Assembly: GCA_020629515.1 (NCBI GenBank)
Contig: JAHDDE010000007.1
Location: 1 to 64,000 of the forward strand
Origin: Saprospiraceae bacterium
Lineage (GTDB): Bacteria > Bacteroidota > Bacteroidia > Chitinophagales > Saprospiraceae
Length of the DNA: 64,000 bases
Reading direction: 5' to 3'
The translations under genes were made by a program, and so were the position numbers. The notes under the pieces are model-generated. The model was not told the origin of the DNA. It was given only the letters and a program-made list of their open reading frames with translations, and ran no database searches. Below are positions 26,167 to 33,644 of the stretch, one piece after another (within the stretch, counting starts at the first letter, position 1; the number at the start of each line of letters is the position of its first letter).

Positions 26167-28890
26167 TTATAACTTGGTCATTTTGGAGATTCTTACTTGA
26201 TCTCCATATATCAACTCATAGATGAATATTCCATTTTCTGGAAGATCACTATAATCTACTTCAAAACTATTATTACCTGCGGCAAAGTAGCTGTTGTTAT
26301 CATATACCTTACGCATAGAAGCATCATAGATATTCAGTGATACTTCTGCCGAATTAGGTATAGAAAATTTAATTTTTGTACTTAAGTTCCATGGATTAGG
26401 AACATTTTGAAAGATAGTAAATGATGATTCTGTTACGAGCTCTTCTGGTATAAGACTTAAAGTGTGAGTTTCATTGTTCTCGTATAGCTCAGAAGTCAAT
26501 ATCTCATTAGTAAATGAGAAGGGTTGATCTGTGTCATAAAGCTTTTCGAAGGTCATTCTTACTATTACTTCTCCAGAATGAATCTCTTGTGGACTGAAGT
26601 CATTCCAACTTATTGGAATTATTCCTTGGTTGAGTTTATCGGCAGAAAAGTGGTCACTTGATAAGTTCAATTTTGTTCTACCCATATTGATAAATTTGTA
26701 GGCTTCCTCATCGAACTCTAATGCCACCTGTAACCCCTCCAAATTGAGATTGTCAGGGGTCTTTATATTCAACTCTACGTAATTACCAATTTCTATGAGC
26801 TCATACTCTAATGATTTTATTTTTTGAGTTCGTGTTGTGATATTAAAGATGGTGTTGTTGATATCTCCAACTTTTATACCCATAAAATCAACCTCTTCAT
26901 TTTGGTCAGAAATAACTACTGTTTTACCAAAAATATCGCCATTTTCCCATGGGTCATACGGGTCTCTAAATTTCATGTCTGAAGGTACAAACACAAAACT
27001 TGTATTGTACTGGAATTCATCTATCTGGCCCAATATCATTTTTCTCAATTCTATTAAGTCAATGGCGTTAATAGAACCATTTGCATCGATATCACCTGCT
27101 ATAATTTTATATGGACTTTCTAATTCGGTGATACCAAGCATATGTCTTTGAAGCAGGATGATATCTAATGTCGTAATACCCATATCATGGTCATTGTTTT
27201 TAAAAGGAAGGATTCGAACTTCCTCTTCTTCTGATATCTCTCCTATTGTGTATTGTCCTACAGCATTGGTCATAACAGACGAATTGCTAAATCTTACTTC
27301 TGTATTAGATGCGGGCATACCATCCTCATAAGTCACTAATCCTGTCAGTTCGAATGTGCTATTGCTGCTCGTTGAACTGCAACTTATATTGGACTTATCA
27401 AGAGTTACAGCCACCATACATTGATTTGTTTGACCACGACTGTTGGTTACTTCTAAAACTACCATGACTTCGTCGGGATCATCACAACTAAAGGTTATAT
27501 AATCTGTGTGAAAAATGGTATCTCCCATTTTTTGGGCCGCTATAGATACTGCACTACAGTCGTCGTATGAATTGATATTAAATTCATCAATGGCGACATG
27601 ATTATTGTCAGCATGTGTCAGACTAACCGAAAGATTGGCACGGCATATGGCCGTTGGTTTAGAATCGTCTATTGTAATAATCACTAAGCTTTCAGTAGCT
27701 TTTTGGCCGCATTCATCGACTACAGAAATGGCGACTTCGATCGTATCATTATGGGGAAAGGCTATGGTATCATTTTCGAATACTGTACCGCTAACGGATG
27801 AAAATGCAGAGATAATAAAGTCATCGGAGCAATTATCTGTAATCAGAGTGGGTAAGAGTTCTGCGACAGCCACTTTGGTTTCACAGGTATTATCATCAGT
27901 GATATACCTTATGGTGTCTTGCATGAAAGTCAATCGAGGTGGAGTAGTATCTATAAATGTGATCGTCTGAAGTGAAGAGTGTTCTATTTCTTCACCATCA
28001 CAAAACCATTCATAAACTGTCCATTCTCTCTGATATGTGGTAGTACATGCAGTCTTTGTCGTTAATATATCATTGTAATAGGCTCTTACTCGACATTCTT
28101 TGAAGTTGTTGCCATAAAAAGATGCCCCACTACCTGTAGGTACTCCAAATATGTATTGACCCATTAATGTTCCACTTCCTGTTGCAAGATTAAGAGATGG
28201 GGCAATTAACTGTCCATTGGCTTGTAGTACGTCATTGAGTGTATCACAGCTTATAGATATATCGGGAGGGAACAGTATATCACTGCGTTTTAAACGTTTA
28301 ATTTTGATGGATTGAGTGCATGTATCAGCATTGCCGCTATGATCGACAGCCCTAAAAGTACGATTGACGCGGGTAGCTATACTATCAGTTTTAGGCAAAT
28401 CACATGCTGGTTCAAAATTTAAAGAGAGATTTTCTATGCGATCCAAGTCACAGTCACTTACTATGTCTGTAGAATTGTTGAAGAAGAAGAATTCAACACA
28501 AGAAAGTGTAGTGTCAGAGCAAGTAATTATAGGATCTACTTTATCTTCTAATTTGAGCGTGGACCATGCTGTTGCTCCGGCAGCTGATGCCATGGGACAT
28601 CCAGATCCAGTCAAAGCAATTTTGAAAGTATTGTCGATATCTGCTGGACCTAATGGTCTAGTGAGTTCATGATTGTCTTGATCAAAGAGCTGGACTTTAT
28701 AGGATAAATTGGGAGAGTAATTTGATGTTAGAAAAATTGCAGAACTGCTATCAATATCTAATCTACAGCTAGCAGCCAAGCTCATATTCATATTAATACC
28801 AGCTATTGCAGTATCACAGGCAGTTTGAGAAGTGCCTACAGTATATATGCACATGCACCAGATGGTCCATATTATCGGAATCGGTTTCAT
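26167..28890 (-). CDS. T9SS-exported multidomain protein with HYR-like, dockerin and sorting domains
   Basis: 907 residues. The signal peptide ends near TVGTSQ. Up to about residue 500 are Cys-rich repeats with DNCSD, SCDT, DECGQKAT and DTTPPRLTF motifs resembling HYR/PKD-like bacterial surface modules. Then come a carboxypeptidase-regulatory-like fold (ELTGLVTYEDGMPASNTEV), a dockerin-like pair with the calcium loops NNDHDMGITTLDI and GDIDANGSINAIDL, a cohesin-like beta domain (about 690-820), and a C-terminal type A sorting domain from NVPNPWNLSTKIKFSIP to the end. Substrates with this tail are carried across the outer membrane by the type IX system, to which PorQ in this window belongs. 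It is monocistronic. Confidence 0.82.
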   Translation of the reverse strand: MKPIPIIWTIWCMCIYTVGTSQTACDTAIAGINMNMSLAASCRLDIDSSSAIFLTSNYSPNLSYKVQLFDQDNHELTRPLGPADIDNTFKIALTGSGCPMASAAGATAWSTLKLEDKVDPIITCSDTTLSCVEFFFFNNSTDIVSDCDLDRIENLSLNFEPACDLPKTDSIATRVNRTFRAVDHSGNADTCTQSIKIKRLKRSDILFPPDISISCDTLNDVLQANGQLIAPSLNLATGSGTLMGQYIFGVPTGSGASFYGNNFKECRVRAYYNDILTTKTACTTTYQREWTVYEWFCDGEEIEHSSLQTITFIDTTPPRLTFMQDTIRYITDDNTCETKVAVAELLPTLITDNCSDDFIISAFSSVSGTVFENDTIAFPHNDTIEVAISVVDECGQKATESLVIITIDDSKPTAICRANLSVSLTHADNNHVAIDEFNINSYDDCSAVSIAAQKMGDTIFHTDYITFSCDDPDEVMVVLEVTNSRGQTNQCMVAVTLDKSNISCSSTSSNSTFELTGLVTYEDGMPASNTEVRFSNSSVMTNAVGQYTIGEISEEEEVRILPFKNNDHDMGITTLDIILLQRHMLGITELESPYKIIAGDIDANGSINAIDLIELRKMILGQIDEFQYNTSFVFVPSDMKFRDPYDPWENGDIFGKTVVISDQNEEVDFMGIKVGDINNTIFNITTRTQKIKSLEYELIEIGNYVELNIKTPDNLNLEGLQVALEFDEEAYKFINMGRTKLNLSSDHFSADKLNQGIIPISWNDFSPQEIHSGEVIVRMTFEKLYDTDQPFSFTNEILTSELYENNETHTLSLIPEELVTESSFTIFQNVPNPWNLSTKIKFSIPNSAEVSLNIYDASMRKVYDNNSYFAAGNNSFEVDYSDLPENGIFIYELIYGDQVRISKMTKL

Positions 28891-28990
28891 CAGAGATCCT
28901 TAAATAAAGTCAATAAATATGTGGGCTGAGGTTACAATTCAGCCTAACTCATCATACTGTCTAACTGGGAGTTGTGACATTAAGTCTCTG

Positions 28991-28998
28991 CAAATATA
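28991..28998 (-). promoter_or_regulatory. Candidate -7 element for the T9SS cargo gene
   Basis: On the minus strand this reads TATATTTG followed by CAGAG, a full TAnnTTTG match with C next. It would give a leader of about 95 bases. No clear -33 partner is visible. Confidence 0.35.
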
Positions 28999-29053
28999 TG
29001 ATAATAAATCGTAATATGTTAACGATTGAATGATTATTTAAAATCTATCGTAT

Positions 29054-29087
29054 AAAAAAAGGAGATGATTTTTCACCTCCTTTTTTT
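29054..29087 (-). terminator. Terminator of the three-gene amidohydrolase operon
   Basis: A 15-bp stem with one mismatch (29054-29068 and 29073-29087) around a TTTT loop; on the minus strand it ends in seven T's. It directly follows the stop of the last amidohydrolase gene. Confidence 0.85.
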
Positions 29088-29088
29088 A

Positions 29089-30384
29089 TTACTTTCCTGG
29101 ACTTCTACTCAAAAATTCGTCATACAATAAGGTATGTCTACTTTCTATAGGTATGTTCCATCCTTTGATAAAGAGATGACTAATCTCAGTTTTCATCTCA
29201 AATGGGTCACCGCTACTGACAAAAAGATTGGCAATTTTTCCTTTTTCAATACTGCCATACTCCTTGTCTACTCCAAATATTTTAGCAGGATTGATGGTGA
29301 TACTTTTTAATGCCTCCTCGATCCCCATACCATAAGTCGCAGCGAATCCAGCATTAAAAGGTAAATTTCTAACATTCTCAGTATCATTAGTCCTAAGTGC
29401 TACTAATACGCCAGCTTTTTGCATGACCGAAGCATTGGCGTAATTCACGTCATATCTGACATAGGCTCTACCAGGAATACTGAGTACTGGGCCAGTTATC
29501 ACAGGAATCCCAGACTCTGCTATTTTATCAGCTACTCTCCATCCTTCGCTTACACCAGTAAGTACAGCATTGACGTTGTTCTTTTTTATCCAATCGAGTG
29601 CACTTTCGATGTCTTTATCCTTATTAACTTCTACCATCAATAGTGTCTCCCCTCTATACACTGGGAGAAGGCTCGCGAACTCAGGTTGATATTTATTATG
29701 ACTACTAATATTTTTACTTTTTTCTGTAGAGTCGATCTGGGCATATAGTTTTAATTTGCTCCACACTTCATCTAATTTTTTTGTAGCCTTTTCTTGTGCC
29801 TTTTTGATATCTTCTTCAGATCGTCTATCCCATCTCCCTCTTTTTGCTCCAGATGGAAAATTGAGTATGACTCCCTTAAATCCTGCGTACATCTGATCAG
29901 GAGTATAACCATGTAAGTTGATCAGAGATGCAGTGCCAGGAAATAAGCCTCCAGTAGGTTTGGCTATCACATTAGTTACTCCATTTACCCTCGTAACAGG
30001 AATAGCAACGGAATTAGGGTTAACAGCTGTCAAAGCTTGCATATGTGGTATGAGATCACCTATCTCATTATAATCGTTAGTAAGCGATACCGCTCCTACT
30101 TCAGACATACCTAATTGTGTCCCGCTGTCAAAAAAGCCTGGATATATATGTTTCCCAGCACAATCTATTACCTCAACGTCAGAAGGGTTAAGATTAGTCC
30201 CGATATCTTTTATGACACCATCAGCTATAAGCACATCAGTACTATTAAGTGTGCCATCAGTGATAGTATGTACTGTAGCATTCTTAAGTAGTACATCAGA
30301 ATAAGTAGACTTCGCAACTTGCTGTGCCATTATGCCAGTACAAAAAATGAGATTTAAAACGATATAGTAGAGTGTATTTTTCAT
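29089..30384 (-). CDS. Amidohydrolase-like protein lacking the HxH zinc motif
   Basis: The frame begins at 30411; I use the ATG at 30384, which opens directly onto the signal peptide (MKNTLYYIVLNLIFCTGIMAQ). The fold is amidohydrolase-like: LLKNATVHTITDGTLNSTDV at the start and SITINPAKIFGVDKEYGSIEKGKIANLFVSSGDP at the end. At the metal site, where active relatives have D-x-H-x-H, this protein reads YPGFFDSGTQLGMSEV, so both histidines are gone, and the terminal aspartate motif is RTNDTEN. It should therefore not bind the usual zinc pair. It is the third gene of a minus-strand cassette, starting 35 bp after the intact paralogue. A structural or partner role is possible. Confidence 0.8.
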   Translation of the reverse strand: MKNTLYYIVLNLIFCTGIMAQQVAKSTYSDVLLKNATVHTITDGTLNSTDVLIADGVIKDIGTNLNPSDVEVIDCAGKHIYPGFFDSGTQLGMSEVGAVSLTNDYNEIGDLIPHMQALTAVNPNSVAIPVTRVNGVTNVIAKPTGGLFPGTASLINLHGYTPDQMYAGFKGVILNFPSGAKRGRWDRRSEEDIKKAQEKATKKLDEVWSKLKLYAQIDSTEKSKNISSHNKYQPEFASLLPVYRGETLLMVEVNKDKDIESALDWIKKNNVNAVLTGVSEGWRVADKIAESGIPVITGPVLSIPGRAYVRYDVNYANASVMQKAGVLVALRTNDTENVRNLPFNAGFAATYGMGIEEALKSITINPAKIFGVDKEYGSIEKGKIANLFVSSGDPFEMKTEISHLFIKGWNIPIESRHTLLYDEFLSRSPGK

Positions 30385-30419
30385 TTGTTGTGATTTACTA
30401 TAATCCTTCATTGATAGAA

Positions 30420-31772
30420 TTAATCTTTAGTAAAATATTCAAAAGCGTCTTGCATACATCTATCGGCCTCATGATGATCCGAAGAGTAATGTATATAAGT
30501 AGATATGTCTGATTCTGGATCTATATCCATCCTCATATCATCTTCATCATTGATATCAAATCTTACGATACCATCGACTATTGTCATCTGCGGAATGGCA
30601 TATATAGAAAGAGGATGTTTATTGAATATCGCGATATCACCCTCTTTCCCTTTTTCTATACTACCTACTCTATCATCTATTCCTAATTGAACGGCTGGAT
30701 TAATCGTAATCAATCTTAGAGCTTCATTATCAGATAATCCTCCATAGCGTTGAGTTTTAGCCGCTTCATGATAGAGGTGTCTAATAAGCTCACCTGAATC
30801 TGAATTGATGGATGTAGTTACGCCATTTTCAGTCAAAATAGCAGCATTATAAGCTGTACTATAGTATACTTCAAATTTATATGCCCACCAGTCAGCAAAA
30901 ACTGAAGCCATAGCGCCGTAATCAGCTAATTCAGGGGCCACTTTAAATCCTTCATTAACATGCTGAAAACATATTTTATCTACACCATAATCATTAAGTA
31001 CATTGATAAGCATGAGTATTTCATCTGCCCTATATGAGTGACAGTGAACTATGATCTCTCCCTTCAGTATATCGGCCATGGTCTCCATCTTAAGATCATA
31101 TTTGGGTGGGGTCTTTGCAGCTCCTGGATTTCTTTTGTAATTATCCCACTGCTCCATATAGACTTGAGCTTTACCAAATCCCTCTCTAAATATTTGTTCT
31201 ACCCCCATTCTTGTTCTTGGTACAATAGAATTGCCTTCTCCATGCACTCTCATAGGATTTTCTCCTAGTGCAAACTTAATAGTCCTTGGGGCGTCTTTCA
31301 TCTTCATATCTTCGGGATCAATGGCTCCCCATCTATGTTTGATCGTTTCGCATTGTCCTCCTACAGCATTAGCCGAACCATGCATGGCATGGGAGGTGGT
31401 AACTCCACCAGCTAAGGCTCGATAGATCGAGATAGAAAAAGGATTGATAGCGTCTCCTGTGAACACATTTGAAGTATTAGGGTCCGTAGCTTCATTAACT
31501 ACATCTATACCAATGTGGCTATGTGCGTCGATTATACCAGGCATCACATATTGTCCAGTTGCATCTACTCTCCGGATATCAGTAGGAGCACTAATATTTT
31601 TTCCAATTTGAGATATTTTTCCTGATCTGATTAATACATCCGTTTCCTCTAAAACTCCATTAGTGATTGTGATCACAGTGCCGTTAGTGATGAGTATATC
31701 TCCAGTCTCCTGGCCTGATATACTGCTTAGAGATAAGAAAAGTATAAATGCTATATATTGTATTTTTTTCAT
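30420..31772 (-). CDS. Secreted amidohydrolase with intact metal site
   Basis: 450 residues, signal peptide ending near SISGQ. The metal ligands of the imidazolonepropionase-like amidohydrolases are all recognisable: PGIIDAHSHIG (His84, His86), VHCHSYRADE, CFQHVNEG, and the catalytic aspartate in INSDSGEL. The C-terminal segment NEALRLITINPAVQLGIDDRVGSIEKGKEGDIAIF is standard. It likely hydrolyses a cyclic amide or peptide-like compound in the periplasm. It sits in the middle of the cassette: the first gene ends 9 bp before it and the third starts 35 bp after. It is the only one of the three with a complete active site. Confidence 0.87.
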   Translation of the reverse strand: MKKIQYIAFILFLSLSSISGQETGDILITNGTVITITNGVLEETDVLIRSGKISQIGKNISAPTDIRRVDATGQYVMPGIIDAHSHIGIDVVNEATDPNTSNVFTGDAINPFSISIYRALAGGVTTSHAMHGSANAVGGQCETIKHRWGAIDPEDMKMKDAPRTIKFALGENPMRVHGEGNSIVPRTRMGVEQIFREGFGKAQVYMEQWDNYKRNPGAAKTPPKYDLKMETMADILKGEIIVHCHSYRADEILMLINVLNDYGVDKICFQHVNEGFKVAPELADYGAMASVFADWWAYKFEVYYSTAYNAAILTENGVTTSINSDSGELIRHLYHEAAKTQRYGGLSDNEALRLITINPAVQLGIDDRVGSIEKGKEGDIAIFNKHPLSIYAIPQMTIVDGIVRFDINDEDDMRMDIDPESDISTYIHYSSDHHEADRCMQDAFEYFTKD

Positions 31773-31781
31773 GTCTTTCGT

Positions 31782-33425
31782 TTATTCTGGGTTACTTACT
31801 TTTTCTCCTGTGATAGGGAAACTGCCAAAATCTGGTATGCTAACATTGCCTTCCATAGTGTCCCCATCAAAGGTGAGTTCATTTCCAACAGTAATGCTCA
31901 TTCCTTGTGTTTTGATCTGGAAGTCAAAAGAGAGGCTGTTAGCATCTTGTTCTATATCGGTTGCCTGCATTTCTTGATCGGGTTCTTGATCTGAGGTAAG
32001 GACTATTTCGAATTGATCACCTTGTTTGGTGATTATCATAGTTCCAGTTGGTTCCATACCTGGTATTTCGATAGCGTATTTCCATTTACCAGCTATATCT
32101 AAATCACCGTTATCAGCAGATGATTTCTTTTTTTCTTTTACTTTAAGTTCATGCTTTTTGCCATCAACGAATATCATTTTCATTTTTGCTCCCTCAGTAA
32201 ATATGGTGTCGCTGAGCATGATCATGTTGGCCAATTTACCTCGCTCCAGAGATCCTGTGATTTTTTCTATTCTCAAGGCTTTAGCCGCATCAATGGTCAA
32301 TGCCGATAAGGCTTGGTCAGAATCAAGTCCATTTTCAACCAGGATCTTAACATTTTCCATCACGTTCTTCGCTTTGACATCCAAGAATGAAAAAGCAAAT
32401 TCACCATTCATTTCAGCAAATTTTGTCATCTGATCCAATGAAGCCATCCTACTTTCTTTCTTTTTCGCTAATAATTGTTTGGATTCATCAGATAGGTCTT
32501 CTTCTTTGCTATCATCTTTTTTAGGAAGATCCAGAGAAAATAAGAGTGGTAAATTATTCTTTTTCACCATACTGAGTCCTTTTGACCCTCTTTTCACTTC
32601 ACTTGGATAAAGTTCAAATCCCAAATCTTTTTGAAGTCTTATAGCCCGACTAATGTCTAAGGAACTATTAGTTTTGAAAAATACGGGTATATCTTTCTTT
32701 ATTACTGGGTAAAGGGCTTCAGTAGCTTGATCAGTTTGTGCACGCTTTTTATTTACAGGGTTTAGTTTATATGCACTTTGATGAGCCATTGATAATTCGG
32801 CGTTCTTATAAAGTTCTCGCCATTTTGCCATTACTCCAATAGTTGTAGCTGGGAATACTCTGTTACCACCTCTGAATTGTGCATATAATGACATGTCTTT
32901 CTGTATTATGCTATTCGCTAAGGATTCGCCCGTTAAACTGACAACAGAACCTTTGCCAGGAAGCATTCTACCTTTAGGGACTACATGTGCTACTGCAAAA
33001 CCAGCTTCTCTATAGGCTTTCACTGATGTTTCGTCTCCATCAAAAATGCCTTCAATACTTTGTTCTGGAGTTATGCCAGCAACATCGTTGGGAGGGTATC
33101 CTGGACGATCTACTTTAGGACGATCATTATTATCATCCTTAGATTTGATCCCTATATGAGAAAGAGTGGCTATAAATGCAGGGTAGACATAGGATGAATC
33201 TGCATCAATGATCATAGCGTCATACTCAGGGGTTAGGGATTGGCCTACATTAGTGATTAATCCATCATCCATGCTGATAGATCCAAATATGGGCGCTTGA
33301 CCAGCTTTAGTGGTAATGTAGGCGTTCTTGATAAAATACTTGTTGGTTACTTCTGGAATATCTGATTGTGACCATATGGATATGGATACCATAATAATCA
33401 ACAAGGACATCGTTATACGTCTCAT
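31782..33425 (-). CDS. Amidohydrolase-like protein without zinc ligands, with C-terminal beta domain
   Basis: 547 residues, signal peptide ending near IWSQS. Residues to about 430 follow the amidohydrolase pattern (IDADSSYVYPAFIATLSHIG, ALTIDAAKALRIEKITGSLERGKLANMIML), but the first histidine of HxH is lost (TLSH in place of HxH) and the later His and Asp motifs are not found. A Lys/Asp-rich linker leads to about 115 residues of beta-sheet sequence (IAGKWKYAIEIPGMEPTGTMIITKQGDQFEIVL), a lipocalin-like or small barrel domain. It is the first gene of the cassette. With its neighbours it looks like a conserved trio of one enzyme and two non-catalytic paralogues. Confidence 0.8.
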   Translation of the reverse strand: MRRITMSLLIIMVSISIWSQSDIPEVTNKYFIKNAYITTKAGQAPIFGSISMDDGLITNVGQSLTPEYDAMIIDADSSYVYPAFIATLSHIGIKSKDDNNDRPKVDRPGYPPNDVAGITPEQSIEGIFDGDETSVKAYREAGFAVAHVVPKGRMLPGKGSVVSLTGESLANSIIQKDMSLYAQFRGGNRVFPATTIGVMAKWRELYKNAELSMAHQSAYKLNPVNKKRAQTDQATEALYPVIKKDIPVFFKTNSSLDISRAIRLQKDLGFELYPSEVKRGSKGLSMVKKNNLPLLFSLDLPKKDDSKEEDLSDESKQLLAKKKESRMASLDQMTKFAEMNGEFAFSFLDVKAKNVMENVKILVENGLDSDQALSALTIDAAKALRIEKITGSLERGKLANMIMLSDTIFTEGAKMKMIFVDGKKHELKVKEKKKSSADNGDLDIAGKWKYAIEIPGMEPTGTMIITKQGDQFEIVLTSDQEPDQEMQATDIEQDANSLSFDFQIKTQGMSITVGNELTFDGDTMEGNVSIPDFGSFPITGEKVSNPE

Positions 33426-33551
33426 TAGATTGACGGTTTTAGTAAAATGAACTAATAAAAGTCGTAATGGATAAATATAATTCTAATTATAGAAAAGGTA
33501 GAAATACCTCTAATTTATAATCAAAAGATAAAAATGTTTTTTATAGTGATA

Positions 33552-33566
33552 GCCCATCGAATGGGC
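33552..33566. repeat. GC-rich inverted repeat in a divergent intergenic region
   Basis: GCCCAT and ATGGGC arms flank CGA in an otherwise very AT-rich 219-bp region between the divergent amidohydrolase cassette and the GH3 fusion gene. It could be an operator; no T-tract makes a terminator unlikely. Apart from this I see nothing in the region. Confidence 0.3.
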
Positions 33567-33644
33567 AGGACAGACACAAGGTAAAAAATACATATTATAA
33601 TAATAATTAATTTGTAATTTAGCCATTTAGAGTTAATTATAGAT

